A stretch of 64,000 bases of DNA from Sphingomonas sp. UNC305MFCol5.2. GTDB lineage: Bacteria; Pseudomonadota; Alphaproteobacteria; Sphingomonadales; Sphingomonadaceae. The notes beneath the pieces are model-generated. The model was not told the DNA's origin, searched no databases, and saw nothing but the letters and a program-made list of their open reading frames with translations. The stretch lies in the NCBI RefSeq assembly GCF_000712135.1, contig NZ_JOOE01000001.1, positions 992,001 to 1,056,000 of the forward strand. The letters run 5' to 3'. The translations under genes were made by a program, and so were the position numbers. Positions 11,216-20,656 of the stretch are shown one piece after another (within the stretch, counting starts at the first letter, position 1; each line of letters opens with the position of its first letter).

Positions 11216-12865
11216 TTACTTCTTCGCGGGTGCCTTCTTGGCGGCAGGCTTCTTGGCCGGAGCCTCCTCCGCCTTCTCGGCCTTCGCTGCCGGCGCCTTC
11301 TTCGTCGCCGCCTTCTTCACCGGCTCGGCCTCGACGAGATCGTCGCCGGGCGCTGTAGGCTCGATATCGGCCTTCTCGACCTTCTTCGGCTTGGCTGCTG
11401 CCTTCTTCGCCGGTTCCTCGGCCTTGGGCTCTTCAGCGGCTTTCTCTGCCTTGGCCGGCTTCTTGGCGGCGGCCTTCTTGGCCTTGGGCTTGTGGTTGTC
11501 GTGATCGTGGTGGTGCGTGCCGGTATCGAAGCCCTCGTCGCTCTCGATCGCGGCTTCCAGCTCCTCGCGAGTCACTTCGCGGTCGCTAACCTCGGCCTTG
11601 TCGAACAGGAAGTCGACGACCTTGTCCTCGAACAAGGGCGCGCGCAGCTGGGCGGCCGCCATCGGCTCCTGCTGGACATACTGGATGAAGCGCTGACGAT
11701 CCTCAGGGCCGTATTGCTGCGCGGCCTGCGCAATCAGGCGGCTCATTTCCTGCTGCGAGACTTCGACGCCGTTGGCGGTGCCGATTTCGGAGAGCAGCAG
11801 ACCCAGGCGCACGCGGCGCTCGGCGATCTTGAAGTAATCGTCGCGCTCGGCTTCGAGCTCGGCGAGCGCCGCGGCCGGATCGGCCTCATGCTCGGTCTCG
11901 TGGACGAGCTGGTGCCAGATCTGCTGGAACTCGGCATCGACCATCGAGGGCGGCACGGGGAAATCATGGCCGGCGGCGAGCTGATCGAGCAGCTTGCGCT
12001 TCATGTAGGTGCGGGTGAGGCCATTGAGCTGCTGCTCGATCTGGCCCTTGAGCAGGCCTTTGAGCTGCTCGAGATCCTGCAGGCCGAGCTGCTTGGCGAA
12101 ATCGTCGTCGATCTTGGTCTCGCCGGCGGTCTTCACCGCGGTGATCTTGAGATCGAAGGTCGCGGGCTTGCCGGCGAGATCTTTCGAGCCGTAATCCTCG
12201 GGGAAGGTGACGTTGATCGTCTTCTCGTCGCCGGTCTTCACCCCGATCAGCTGGTCCTCGAAGCCGGGGATCAGGCGGCCCGAGCCGATCTCGACCGCCA
12301 TGCCCTCGCCGGTGCCGCCCTCGAAGGCGACGCCGTCCGCGGTCTTGCCGACGAAGTCCATCGTCACCTGGTCGCCCTCGGCGGCCTTGTGCTTGGCGGG
12401 CGCGTCGTCCCAGCCCTTCTGGTTGCTGGCGAGCTGCTGGAGCTGCTCGTCGATCGCGACGTCATCGACCGGAACGGTGAGGCGCTCGAGCTTCAGGCCG
12501 TCGATCGACGGAGTCGGCACGTCGGGAAGCACTTCGAGCTCGATCTTGATCTCGGCATCGCCGCCCGGAGCATAATCGCCCTCGAGGCTCACCGCCGGCT
12601 GCATCGCCGGGCGGAGCTTGTGGTCGACGAGCAGCTTCTGCACGCCTTCCTGAATCGAAGTGTTGAGCGCGTCCTGCGCGATCGCCTCGCCGTGCATCTT
12701 GCGCACGAGGTTGGCAGGCACTTTGCCGGGGCGGAAGCCGGGCATGCGGACCTGCGGGGCGACCCGCTTCACTTCGGCATCGACCTTCTTGTCGATGTCC
12801 TTGGCAGTGATCTTGAGCGTGTAAGCCCGCTTGAGGCCTTCGTTCAACGTCTCGACAGTCTGCAT
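11216..12865 (-). CDS. tig: Trigger factor with long Lys/Ala-rich C-terminal extension
   Basis: Ribosome-bound chaperone and prolyl isomerase that meets nascent chains at the exit tunnel. The N-terminal domain carries the ribosome-docking signature GFRPGKVP at 43-50; the FKBP-like isomerase domain spans about 163-245; the helical chaperone domain follows to about 445. The product is 549 residues against about 430 in E. coli. The last ~100 residues begin with a histidine-rich patch (HHHDHDNH, from about 451) and continue as Lys/Ala/Glu/Pro low complexity ending AKKAPAKK. The tail is in frame with the same codon bias, so it is real coding sequence rather than a frameshift. Confidence 0.96.
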   Translation of the reverse strand: MQTVETLNEGLKRAYTLKITAKDIDKKVDAEVKRVAPQVRMPGFRPGKVPANLVRKMHGEAIAQDALNTSIQEGVQKLLVDHKLRPAMQPAVSLEGDYAPGGDAEIKIELEVLPDVPTPSIDGLKLERLTVPVDDVAIDEQLQQLASNQKGWDDAPAKHKAAEGDQVTMDFVGKTADGVAFEGGTGEGMAVEIGSGRLIPGFEDQLIGVKTGDEKTINVTFPEDYGSKDLAGKPATFDLKITAVKTAGETKIDDDFAKQLGLQDLEQLKGLLKGQIEQQLNGLTRTYMKRKLLDQLAAGHDFPVPPSMVDAEFQQIWHQLVHETEHEADPAAALAELEAERDDYFKIAERRVRLGLLLSEIGTANGVEVSQQEMSRLIAQAAQQYGPEDRQRFIQYVQQEPMAAAQLRAPLFEDKVVDFLFDKAEVSDREVTREELEAAIESDEGFDTGTHHHDHDNHKPKAKKAAAKKPAKAEKAAEEPKAEEPAKKAAAKPKKVEKADIEPTAPGDDLVEAEPVKKAATKKAPAAKAEKAEEAPAKKPAAKKAPAKK

Positions 12866-12927
12866 TCTTCAGGCTTCCAACTAGAATGGGATCGCGGCGC
12901 CGGGACGCTGATCAAGAGCGGCGGTGC

Positions 12928-13012
12928 TGGTGCGGGCGAAGGGACTCGAACCCCCACACCTTTCGATACCAGAACCTAAATCTGGCGCGTCTACCAGTTC
13001 CGCCACGCCCGC
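12928..13012 (-). tRNA. tRNA-Leu (anticodon UAG)
   Basis: Read on the minus strand this forms a full 85-nt tRNA with encoded CCA. The acceptor stem GCGGGCG / CGCCCGC, discriminator A, anticodon stem CCAGA / TCTGG with loop TTTAGGT (anticodon at 12978-12976), a long class II variable arm and a T-arm with GGTTCGAGTCC are all present. It reads CUN leucine codons. Confidence 0.97.
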
Positions 13013-13121
13013 AGGGGCACCGCCGGTCGGCGGGCTCTATAGCAGTCATGGGCCCCGGGGCAAGCCGCGAAGCAACTGCGTCGCCGCGCCCCGCGTTCAA
13101 CACGAGACAAGGAGAGTCCTG

Positions 13122-13307
13122 ATGCCCGTCGAGCCCCCCATCCCCGCCACGCCTGAGCCCGCGCCTTCGGAGAATCCCGGCACGCCGCAGCCGGGCCAGC
13201 CGACCACTCCGCCCCCCGAATATCACCCACCTGCCCCCGATATCGACGTGCCCGCACCCCAGCCCGGTGGCGATCCGAACGTCGCTCCCGGGCAACCGAT
13301 GGCCTAG
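13122..13307 (+). CDS. Small proline-rich protein
   Basis: A 61-residue protein, about one third proline, with Pro-Glu, Pro-Gln and Pro-Ala stretches and no hydrophobic segment. The ATG has a clear AAGGAG upstream at 7-nt spacing, which is the main argument that it is expressed. No family or function is recognised; the composition suggests a disordered cytoplasmic protein. Confidence 0.6.
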   Translation: MPVEPPIPATPEPAPSENPGTPQPGQPTTPPPEYHPPAPDIDVPAPQPGGDPNVAPGQPMA

Positions 13308-13400
13308 TGGCGCCGACGGGCGTGGCAGACGGCATCAGTGAAACCGCAGGCGAAGTGAAGAACCACGACCGCACACAGCAACGAGGGGCAGAGCGGGTCG

Positions 13401-13673
13401 ATGGCGCATTATTATCTGAACCTGATCAACGGCTACGGCGTCACTCCCGATCGTGAGGGCGAGGACTTTCCTGATCTGGATGCCGCTCGCGAGCGCGCCA
13501 AGGAAAGCTTCCGCTCGATCCTCAGCGACGAAATCCGATCGGCCGGGCTGATCGACCTGCAGGAGCGCATCGATATCGCCGATCAACAGGGCTCCATCGT
13601 CACGACGCTGCCGTTCCGCGATGCCGTCGAACTCAAGCTGGACGACTCGGTGCAGGGGCACGAAGGCACATGA
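13401..13673 (+). CDS. DUF6894-like small protein
   Basis: A 90-residue protein with the pattern of the DUF6894 family: an aromatic start (HYYLNLINGYG), then Asp-x-Glu-Gly, then FPDLDAARERA leading into an amphipathic helix. These short proteins are common in sphingomonads and rhizobia and have no established role. The ATG follows GGGGCAGAGCGGG, a weak ribosome site. It stands alone between the proline-rich ORF and the secreted paralog pair. Confidence 0.7.
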   Translation: MAHYYLNLINGYGVTPDREGEDFPDLDAARERAKESFRSILSDEIRSAGLIDLQERIDIADQQGSIVTTLPFRDAVELKLDDSVQGHEGT

Positions 13674-13842
13674 TAGAAAAGCACCTGAGCTGGGCTGCGA
13701 CGCATCGCCGAATTTCGGCCCCGCCTCCCGCTATCTCGACAAGCGCGCGCGGTGAGCGCGGCCTCATGACATCTCTGGGATTGCTTCACTCGACCGGCTG
13801 GATATAGTCGCGGCGGGGCAAGCCTTGGGGGAGGCAAACAGG

Positions 13843-14496
13843 GTGTTTCGACGGGTATTGTTGCTCGCGGTCGTTGCCGCGAGCTTTTCTGCGAACGCGG
13901 CGCGCGCGCAGGAAGCGCCTCCGGGCGGATGCGAGCTTCATGTCTGGCCGAGCGGCCCGCTCAATTCGGTCTATCAGGGCTGGATCCACGGGGGCATCGT
14001 CAACGGCGCGGTGACCGGGCGCGATGGCTATCCGGAGGTGCCGCCCGACCCGCTTGGTGCCGCCTCGCAAACGGCATTGCTCGACCGCGCCCAACCGCAG
14101 GGAATCATCGGTCGCGACAGCTACCGGCTGATCGTCCACGCCGAGCCGCTCACCAGCCGCGAAATCCGCACCACGCCCGGACGGCTCACCACCGACGGCG
14201 CGCAATGCTATGCCGAGCTGATCGTCGACGACGTGTTCCTGCAGCAGGACGTCTTCCACGGCAGCTATCTCAAAAGCTCGCTTCGCTACCGCGATTTCGG
14301 CGACGGCGTCGCACCCGCCGCAACGCCGGTGCGAGTCTTCGGCAGCTGGGTGAAGACGCCGCTCAGGCTCTTCCCGCCCAAGGAAGGCGTCGATCGCGAG
14401 GCGGCGAGCAACGACCTGAAAAGCGCCTATGTCGAAAATCTCACGCGCTTCGCCGAGGCGCTGAACAAGCCCGCCAAGGCCAAGCGCGGCAAGTAG
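13843..14496 (+). CDS. Secreted hypothetical protein, paralog A of a tandem pair
   Basis: A 217-residue protein with a Sec signal peptide (about 1-23, ending in ANAARA). The mature part shares with the next gene the blocks CELHxWP after the signal, CYxELIVxDVF in the middle, and LRLFPPKEG before a C-terminal helix. The two conserved cysteines could form a periplasmic disulfide. The GTG at 13843 is chosen because GGGGGAGG ends 8 bases before it; an upstream TTG (13825) overlaps that site. The family is not recognised. It is co-directional with paralog B, 38 bp downstream. Confidence 0.75.
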   Translation: MFRRVLLLAVVAASFSANAARAQEAPPGGCELHVWPSGPLNSVYQGWIHGGIVNGAVTGRDGYPEVPPDPLGAASQTALLDRAQPQGIIGRDSYRLIVHAEPLTSREIRTTPGRLTTDGAQCYAELIVDDVFLQQDVFHGSYLKSSLRYRDFGDGVAPAATPVRVFGSWVKTPLRLFPPKEGVDREAASNDLKSAYVENLTRFAEALNKPAKAKRGK

Positions 14497-14534
14497 ACGC
14501 GCGACCACACGATTTTTTCAACGGGGGATTCATC

Positions 14535-15191
14535 ATGATCAAGCTTGCCCATCTCACAGCGACGCTCGCCGGCGGCGCCGCATTGCTCGCCGCGCCCGGC
14601 GCGGCCGCGCAGGATACCGCCGCAGTGCCCTGCGAACTTCACATCTGGCCCGCCGAGCGGATGAACTCTACGACCACCGGATTGCTCGGCGGCCTCGTCG
14701 GAGCGGCGCTGAGCGCCAAGAAGGACGCCGGCAACAAGGCGCAACTCGCCAGCGCGCTGGACAGCCCTTCGCAGCTCGACGCACTGCAGGCGCTGGACCT
14801 TCAGGCATTGATCAATCTGAAGCCCGGCACCGTCGTAGTCCGTCACGAGACTCCGATCGAGCGCAAGACGATGAACAAGGTGAAGGCGCGGCGCTCGGAT
14901 TCGACCGCGAATTGCTATTCCGAGCTGATCGTCGCCGACGTCTTCTACTCGAAGCATATCATGTACGGCCGCTCGCTGAAGACGCTGTTCATGCTCCGCG
15001 AGTTCGGCAACGATCAGAAGATCGATTATGAATATAAGGCGTGGGGCGGCAACGGCCTCAAGCTGTTCCCGCCCAAGGAAGGTGAGGATTCGATCGCCGC
15101 GCTCGATGAGCTGGTCGGTGTGTTCAAGCGCAATTTCGAGGAATATGCGCGCAACGCTCGCAAATCCATGACCACCAAAAAGCGCGCCTGA
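14535..15191 (+). CDS. Secreted hypothetical protein, paralog B of a tandem pair
   Basis: A 218-residue protein with a signal peptide (about 1-25, ending in GAAAQ) and the same three landmarks as the upstream paralog: CELHIWP, NCYSELIVADVF and LKLFPPKEG. It differs by a glycine-rich insert (GLLGGLVGAALSAKKDAG) after the first block, which could be a short membrane-active segment, and a lysine-rich end. The short 38-bp gap and shared strand suggest an operon. Function unknown; a structural role in the periplasm or envelope is only a guess. Confidence 0.78.
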   Translation: MIKLAHLTATLAGGAALLAAPGAAAQDTAAVPCELHIWPAERMNSTTTGLLGGLVGAALSAKKDAGNKAQLASALDSPSQLDALQALDLQALINLKPGTVVVRHETPIERKTMNKVKARRSDSTANCYSELIVADVFYSKHIMYGRSLKTLFMLREFGNDQKIDYEYKAWGGNGLKLFPPKEGEDSIAALDELVGVFKRNFEEYARNARKSMTTKKRA

Positions 15192-15198
15192 GGGTCGG

Positions 15199-15225
15199 CG
15201 GGGCGCTCCCGTCGCGGGCGCCCCG
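15199..15225. terminator. GC-rich hairpin between convergent genes
   Basis: CGGGGCGC pairs with GCGCCCCG, and an inner CCCG/CGGG pairing lengthens the stem. It sits between the paralog B stop and the convergent cyclophilin gene. No T-run is present on either side. Confidence 0.45.
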
Positions 15226-15233
15226 CAATCGGC

Positions 15234-15839
15234 TTAGGCGGTCACCCGCCGCGCGCTCAGTACCTTCACCGGCGCTTCCGGAACCTCGCCCTTGAAACTG
15301 CCCTGAAGCGTCTTGGTCGGCGAGGTCGGCGCGTCGAAGATCTTGAGGATCACGTCCATTCCCTCCGTGACGCGCGCGAAGGCGGCATAGCCGAGATTGT
15401 CGCCCGGGCGCGTCGGATCTGCATCGAACGAAGGCTGATCGCCGACCATGATCGTGAATTCGCCGCGCGCGCTGCCCGGCGCGAGCCGCGGCATCGAAAG
15501 CGTGCCGTCGAGATGCTTGATCCCGGTCTGGCTGGTCGGCTCGTGCTTGATCGGCGGCAGCATTTTCGCGGGCGCGTTCTGCACGCCCAGCTGGACGAAG
15601 CCGAAATGGTCCGCAACCTTCACGGTGCGGTAGAAAAGGATCCCGTCGAGCTTTTTCTGGTCGACATAACGCAGGAAGTTGCGCGCGGTGACCGGCGCCT
15701 TGTCGGCATAGATCTCGATCACCACTCGCCCCGCGCTCGTCTCCAGCACCACGCGCGGATTGGCCGCCGGCGCAGGCGTGACTTGCGCGAGGGAGGGCAA
15801 CGCGAGGAAACAGAAGAGCATCAGGACCAGGTGGCGCAT
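15234..15839 (-). CDS. Exported cyclophilin-type peptidyl-prolyl isomerase
   Basis: A 201-residue protein with a signal peptide (about 1-19, ending in SLAQ) followed by a cyclophilin-like domain: VVLETSAGRVVIEIYADKAPVT and NFLRYVD at the start, FYRTV at the place of the catalytic Arg, and PGSARGEFTI before a Ser/Phe-rich loop. Several usual residues of the active-site FIQGGD and AMAN motifs are replaced (FGFVQLGV, FTIMV), so it is a divergent periplasmic member and activity is not certain. Start at 15839 because of the signal peptide; the ATG at 15872 has no ribosome site. Confidence 0.85.
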   Translation of the reverse strand: MRHLVLMLFCFLALPSLAQVTPAPAANPRVVLETSAGRVVIEIYADKAPVTARNFLRYVDQKKLDGILFYRTVKVADHFGFVQLGVQNAPAKMLPPIKHEPTSQTGIKHLDGTLSMPRLAPGSARGEFTIMVGDQPSFDADPTRPGDNLGYAAFARVTEGMDVILKIFDAPTSPTKTLQGSFKGEVPEAPVKVLSARRVTA

Positions 15840-15905
15840 GGATTTCGTTGCCTCGCGACGAATTGTCCACATGCTAGGCCGAGATCACGCGAAAGCAACG
15901 CCGGG

Positions 15906-17156
15906 TCAGGCGTTGGCATACCAATAATTGTCGGCCTCGCCGCTATCTAGGCTCCGCTGGAACAAGATGCAGGCATTGTCGCCCCAATTGGTCGACGGGT
16001 TCCACCAGCTGTCGCCGTCGACGAATATCGACCGGGTGCCGTAATAGCCGTCCTGATTCTGGGGATTGCCGTAGGCGTCGCGAGTGACGTCGGACCAGAG
16101 GCGCACCCCGTCGGGAACAGTGAAGCCATGTTGCTTCAGGGCATCCGCGAAATAATCCGCACCGCCGCCGCCGACGTTTCCCCCGAAGTGATTCAGGGCG
16201 TCGATCAATTCGGGAATGGGCATGACGCTCCAGTTCCAGCAGCCGGTCTGCCAATGCACGGCACTTTCGAGCGGCGGCAGCCCGCCGTTGAAGGTGCTGA
16301 CATCGTCACTGTCGCCGTGCTGGACCCATGCGCTGATGATCAGGCAGAACATCCTGACGCCGTCGGGCACGGTGGTGATCACCACATTGGGCGGCAGCGA
16401 CTTGACCGGTGTCGAGACCGTCGAGACCGTCTTGTCGGTCGGATTCGCCCACTGGAAATTGTCCACCGCGTCGCGCATCCCGCGCAGCAAGCCGAGCTGG
16501 GCGGTGCGGTTGGTTTGCCAGTCGGCCAGCGTCCGCAGCGCTCCATCGTGATCCCCCTGGTCGTTGAGATATTCGACGCAGTGCATCACCGCTTGTGCCT
16601 GCTGGCTGTCGAGATAGGCCCAATGCTTCTGGATCGCGCCGGCGGCATCCGGGCCGAAGAATTCATAATGCGTGTGCACGACGCGATTCCAGGCCACCAG
16701 CACCGAAGTGGTGCCCGCCGCACCGGCCAGCGCGTTGTTCCAGGTGGCAGGCGCGTCGGCGATCGACTTGTCCATCTCGGCCCGGATCAGCTTCTTGGTA
16801 TTGGCGATGCCGTCCGTATCGCCGGGGTCGCGGTCGGCGAGATCCTTGAACAGACCGCCCAGCGTTGCGTTCGTCGCGATCAGGTCGTCGAGCGGCTGCG
16901 CAACCACATCGTAATTCACCTGGGTGATGGCGCTGTCGAATGCGGTCCGAAACGCGTCGATCGTCGTCTGCAGCGTCGCGATGGCGGAGATGATCGCATC
17001 GAGCTGCGCGCTCATTTGCGCCTGGCTGTCGGTGGTGATCCCGGTCGCCGAAAGGAGCTGGCCGAAAGCGAAGCTCGCGACCGGCCCGACCACAGCCTCG
17101 GCAAGATTGCTGCCGATCGATTCCGCGGCGTCTTCCGCCTCCGCCAAAGCTGCCAT
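15906..17156 (-). CDS. Unrecognised 416-residue protein with helical N-terminal half
   Basis: The first ~130 residues are alanine-rich and helical, with a glycine/alanine hydrophobic stretch (AEAVVGPVASFAFGQLLSATG) and a likely coiled segment (AQLDAIISAIATLQTTIDAF). The second half is rich in Trp, Asn and Asp and ends with DSWWNPSTNWGDNACIL. There is no signal peptide and no catalytic motif I can name. The head resembles the helical bundles of some pore-forming proteins only in a general way. The ATG at 17156 has a strong GGGGAGGGG site. It stands alone between the cyclophilin and gatB. Confidence 0.7.
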   Translation of the reverse strand: MAALAEAEDAAESIGSNLAEAVVGPVASFAFGQLLSATGITTDSQAQMSAQLDAIISAIATLQTTIDAFRTAFDSAITQVNYDVVAQPLDDLIATNATLGGLFKDLADRDPGDTDGIANTKKLIRAEMDKSIADAPATWNNALAGAAGTTSVLVAWNRVVHTHYEFFGPDAAGAIQKHWAYLDSQQAQAVMHCVEYLNDQGDHDGALRTLADWQTNRTAQLGLLRGMRDAVDNFQWANPTDKTVSTVSTPVKSLPPNVVITTVPDGVRMFCLIISAWVQHGDSDDVSTFNGGLPPLESAVHWQTGCWNWSVMPIPELIDALNHFGGNVGGGGADYFADALKQHGFTVPDGVRLWSDVTRDAYGNPQNQDGYYGTRSIFVDGDSWWNPSTNWGDNACILFQRSLDSGEADNYWYANA

Positions 17157-17254
17157 CAAACCCCTCCCCCCGGTCTGCGCACATGCGCAGTCACGAAGAT
17201 ATGGGAACGGTGCCGAAATGAAAAGTGCTTCGCGGGGGCGAGTCCCGCGGAGCC

Positions 17255-18760
17255 CTAGCCCGCCAGCGCCTTCTTGAGCAGTTCGTTGACCACCGCGGGG
17301 TTGGCCTTGCCGCCCATCGCCTTCATCGTCTGGCCGACGAAGAAGCCGAACAGGGCCTCCTTGCCGCCGCGATACTGTTCGAGCTGGCCAGGATTCTTCG
17401 CCAGCACTTCAGCGATCACAGCCTCGATCGCGCCGGTGTCGCTGGTCTGCTTGAGTCCGCGATCCTCGACGATCTTCGGCGCGCTGTCGCCGGTCTCGAG
17501 CATGATCTCGAACACCTGCTTGGCGAGCGGTCCCGAGATCGTACCGTCGGCCACCAGTGCCAGCAATTCGGCGCCCTGCACCGGGCTCACCGGGCTCTCG
17601 CCAAGCTCCTTGCCGAGGCGATTGAGCGCCCCGTACAGGTCCGAGATCAGCCAGTTGGCCGCGGGCCGCGCGACTTCCTGCTCGCCTTTGGCCTGCACAC
17701 GCGCCGATTCGGCCAGCAGCGCCTCGAACCAGCGCGCGGTCTCGGCATCGGCCGTCAGCACCGCGGCATTGTATGCGCTCAGCCCGAGATCGCTCTCGTA
17801 GCGGCGGCGCTTGGCGTCGGGCAGTTCGGGCAGGCTCGCCTTGCATGCGTCGAGGAACGCGTCGTCGAGCACCAACGGCAGCAGATCGGGATCGGGGAAA
17901 TAGCGATAATCGTGTGCGTCTTCCTTCGAGCGCATCGAGCGCGTCTCGCCGCGATCGGGATCGAACAGCCGCGTCTCCTGGACGATCCGCCCCCCGCTCT
18001 CGAGCACTTCGACCTGACGACGCGCCTCATATTCGATCGCCGCCATCACGAAGCGTACCGAATTGACGTTCTTGGTCTCGGTCCGCGTGCCGAACTCGTC
18101 GCCCGGTTTGCGCACGCTGACATTGACGTCGGCGCGCATCGATCCTTCTTCCATATTGCCGTCGCACGAGCCGACGTACCTCAGAATCGAGCGCAGCTTC
18201 TTGACGTAAGCCCCCGCCTCGGCAGGCGAACGCATGTCCGGCCGGCTGACGATCTCCATCAGCGCGACGCCCGCGCGATTGAGATCGACATAGCTCCGCG
18301 TCGGATGCTGGTCGTGCATCAATTTGCCGGCATCCTGCTCGACATGGATGCGCTCGATCCCGATTTCCTTGGTGAAGGCCTCGGGGTCCTTCTCGTCGAG
18401 GCTGATCTCGATCCGCCCCTCACCGACGATCGGATGGTAGAGCTGGCTGATCTGATAGCCCTGCGGCAGATCGGCGTAGAAATAATTCTTCCGGTCGAAC
18501 CGCGAATATTTGTTGATCACCGCGCCCAGCGCCATGCCGGTGCGCACCGCCTGGCGGATGCACTCCTTGTTGGGCGTAGGCAGCATGCCGGGCATCGCGG
18601 CGTCGATCAGCGACACCTGGCTGTTGGGCTCGGCACCGAACTCTGTGGCCGCGCCCGAGAAGAGCTTGGCGTTGGAGGTCACCTGCGCGTGCACCTCGAG
18701 GCCGATCACGACCTCCCATTCGCCGGTGTCGCCCTGAATGCGGTAACTAGTTTCGGTCAT
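17255..18760 (-). CDS. gatB: Asp-tRNA(Asn)/Glu-tRNA(Gln) amidotransferase subunit B
   Basis: GatB is the tRNA-binding and kinase-like subunit of the GatCAB complex, which converts Glu-tRNA(Gln) (and Asp-tRNA(Asn)) to the amidated forms. The 501-residue product has the PET112 cradle domain, with [11 protein letters not shown] at about 15-25, [16 protein letters not shown] and [17 protein letters not shown], then a YqeY-like C-terminal tail domain ending VNELLKKAL. The frame reads into the upstream palindrome (SCFRRN), so the ATG at 18760 with GGGAAAG upstream is used. It is the last gene of gatC-gatA-gatB, separated from gatA by a palindromic repeat. Confidence 0.97.
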   Translation of the reverse strand: MTETSYRIQGDTGEWEVVIGLEVHAQVTSNAKLFSGAATEFGAEPNSQVSLIDAAMPGMLPTPNKECIRQAVRTGMALGAVINKYSRFDRKNYFYADLPQGYQISQLYHPIVGEGRIEISLDEKDPEAFTKEIGIERIHVEQDAGKLMHDQHPTRSYVDLNRAGVALMEIVSRPDMRSPAEAGAYVKKLRSILRYVGSCDGNMEEGSMRADVNVSVRKPGDEFGTRTETKNVNSVRFVMAAIEYEARRQVEVLESGGRIVQETRLFDPDRGETRSMRSKEDAHDYRYFPDPDLLPLVLDDAFLDACKASLPELPDAKRRRYESDLGLSAYNAAVLTADAETARWFEALLAESARVQAKGEQEVARPAANWLISDLYGALNRLGKELGESPVSPVQGAELLALVADGTISGPLAKQVFEIMLETGDSAPKIVEDRGLKQTSDTGAIEAVIAEVLAKNPGQLEQYRGGKEALFGFFVGQTMKAMGGKANPAVVNELLKKALAG

Positions 18761-18771
18761 ATCAACTTTCC

Positions 18772-18839
18772 CAGTGTTCCTGCGAAAGCAGGAACCCAGT
18801 GCCAAGCACCCCTAGGCTCCTGCTTTCGCAGGAGCACTG
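18772..18839. repeat. Intergenic palindromic repeat, family C
   Basis: CAGTGTTCCTGCGAAAGCAGGAAC and a matching inverted arm GCTCCTGCTTTCGCAGGAGCACTG lie in the gatA-gatB gap. The core CTGCGAAAGCAGG resembles the CCCGCGAAAGCGGG core of family B at 40474. As it lies inside an operon it is probably transcribed as a hairpin pair. Confidence 0.85.
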
Positions 18840-18845
18840 CAACAC

Positions 18846-20330
18846 CTACCACCAGCTCTCCGGCCGTGCCGTGAACCCGGCACGCTGCTCGATCGCCAGC
18901 CCGGCGTCGAGTACGCCTTGCTCGTCGAGCGGCTTGCCGATGATCTGGAGGCCCAGCGGCAGCCCGCCTTTGTCGAGCCCGCCCGGCACGCTCATCGCCG
19001 GAAGCCCGGCAAGCGAGCTCGGCACGGTGAATACGTCGTTCAAGTACATCGCCAGCGGATCGGCCGATTTCTCGCCCAGCGCGAACGCGGCGCTCGGAGC
19101 GGTCGGCGTGAGCAGCAGGTCGCATTCCATCCATGCGTTCTCGAAGTCGCGCGCGATCAGCGTGCGGACCTTCTGCGCCTGGGTGTAATAAGCGTCGTAA
19201 AAGCCCGCCGAGAGCACATAGGTGCCGATCAGGATGCGGCGCTTGACCTCGTCGCCGAAGCCGGCGGCGCGGGTCGCGGCGTACATGTCCTGAAGATTCT
19301 GCCCCTCGGCCAGCTCGCGCAGGCCGTAACGGACACCGTCGTAGCGGGCGAGGTTGGACGAGGCTTCGGCCGGCGCGATGATGTAATAAGCCGGGAGTGC
19401 GTATTTGGTGTGCGGGAGCGACACCTCGACCACTTCGGCGCCGGCGTCCTTCACCCAGTCGATGCCCTGCTGCCATAGCGCCTCGATCTCGGGCGGCATG
19501 CCGTCGACGCGATATTCCCTGGGAATACCGATCTTCTTGCCGCGCAGGCTTCCCGAGAGGTTCGCCTCCCATTTCGGCACCGGCAATTCGAGCGACGTCG
19601 AATCCTTGGGATCGAACCCCGCCATGCTCTCGAGCAGGATCGCGCAATCCTGCACCGACCGCGCCATCGGCCCGGCCTGATCGAGCGACGAGGCGAACGC
19701 CACCACGCCCCAGCGCGAGCAGCGGCCATAGGTCGGCTTGATGCCGCTGATGCCGGTGAACGCCGCGGGTTGACGGATCGAGCCGCCGGTATCGGTACCC
19801 GTCGCGCCGGGCACCACCCGCGCAGCGATCGCCGCCGAACTGCCACCCGAGGAGCCGCCCGGCGCCAGCGGGGCATTGTCCCCGCCCCCGCGCCGCCACG
19901 GCGAGATCACGTTGCCGAAATAGCTGGTCTCGTTGGACGAGCCCATCGCGAACTGGTCCATGTTGAGCTTGCCGAGCATGCCCGCGCCGGCATCCCAAAG
20001 CCGCTGCGACACGGTCGATTCATAGACCGGCTTGAAGCCTTCGAGGATGTGGCTCGCGGCAGTGGTCTGCACGCCTTTGGTGGCGAACAGGTCCTTCATG
20101 CCGATCGGTACGCCGGCGAGCGGCTTGAGCGTCTCGCCCGCCGCGCGCGCGGCATCGGCTTCCTTGGCAGAGGCAATGGCGTGGTCCGGCGTTTCGACGA
20201 TGAATGCGTTGAGCGCCTTGGCCTTGCTCACCTTGACCACGAACGCATCGGCGACTTCGCGCGCCGAGAAGGTCCCTGCACGGACGCCGTCGCGCAGCTG
20301 CGCGATCCCCAGATCGGTGATGTCGCTCAT
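18846..20330 (-). CDS. gatA: Asp-tRNA(Asn)/Glu-tRNA(Gln) amidotransferase subunit A
   Basis: GatA is the glutaminase subunit that releases ammonia for transamidation. The 494-residue protein has the amidase-signature fold with the complete catalytic triad Lys79 (IGMKDLF), cis-Ser160 (in the GGSSGGS glycine/serine stretch) and nucleophile Ser184 ([10 protein letters not shown]). Length is typical. Its start codon overlaps the gatC stop by 4 bp (ATGA), which indicates translational coupling. Confidence 0.98.
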   Translation of the reverse strand: MSDITDLGIAQLRDGVRAGTFSAREVADAFVVKVSKAKALNAFIVETPDHAIASAKEADAARAAGETLKPLAGVPIGMKDLFATKGVQTTAASHILEGFKPVYESTVSQRLWDAGAGMLGKLNMDQFAMGSSNETSYFGNVISPWRRGGGDNAPLAPGGSSGGSSAAIAARVVPGATGTDTGGSIRQPAAFTGISGIKPTYGRCSRWGVVAFASSLDQAGPMARSVQDCAILLESMAGFDPKDSTSLELPVPKWEANLSGSLRGKKIGIPREYRVDGMPPEIEALWQQGIDWVKDAGAEVVEVSLPHTKYALPAYYIIAPAEASSNLARYDGVRYGLRELAEGQNLQDMYAATRAAGFGDEVKRRILIGTYVLSAGFYDAYYTQAQKVRTLIARDFENAWMECDLLLTPTAPSAAFALGEKSADPLAMYLNDVFTVPSSLAGLPAMSVPGGLDKGGLPLGLQIIGKPLDEQGVLDAGLAIEQRAGFTARPESWW

Positions 20331-20614
20331 TCGACCACCTTCGGCACGGTGAAAAAGCCGTGCTCGCCCTGCGGCGCGTTCTGGAGGACGGCGTCGCGCT
20401 GCCGGCCCTCGGTGACTACGTCTTCGCGAAGCCGGAGCGTGTTGGGGATCACGGCGGTCATCGGCTCGACGGCCGACGTATCGACCTCGCCCAATTGCTC
20501 GATCCAGCCGAGGATGTTGTTGAGCTCTGGCGCAAGGCGCTCGGCATCGGCATCGCTGATCGCGATCCGGGCGAGGCTGGCCACCTTCTTCACGGTTGCA
20601 GTGTCTACGGACAT
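20327..20614 (-). CDS. gatC: Asp-tRNA(Asn)/Glu-tRNA(Gln) amidotransferase subunit C
   Basis: GatC is the small subunit that wraps GatA and holds GatB. The 95-residue product begins [17 protein letters not shown] and has the family features: an N-terminal helix, [12 protein letters not shown] in the second helix, and an LREDVVTEG motif before the extended C-terminal part. The ATG at 20614 gives the usual family start; a longer frame (to 20650) adds 12 unrelated residues. First gene of gatCAB. Confidence 0.95.
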   Translation of the reverse strand: MSVDTATVKKVASLARIAISDADAERLAPELNNILGWIEQLGEVDTSAVEPMTAVIPNTLRLREDVVTEGRQRDAVLQNAPQGEHGFFTVPKVVE

Positions 20615-20656
20615 GAGGGCGCGGCTAGCATCCGCGCCCCTGCCCTTCAAGCATTG

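Noticed and set aside
9205..11358. 717-codon plus-strand frame over GT-C, GT2 and the repeat region
   Set aside because: Crosses two real genes in other frames and a non-coding palindrome.
11492..12979. 495-codon plus-strand frame opposite tig and across the tRNA
   Set aside because: Antisense to trigger factor and runs through a tRNA gene.
12912..13295. 127-codon minus-strand frame running into the tRNA
   Set aside because: Overlaps the tRNA and the proline-rich ORF and contains no ribosome site.
13825..13842. TTG start 18 bases upstream for the first secreted paralog
   Set aside because: It overlaps the GGGGGAGG ribosome site that serves GTG 13843.
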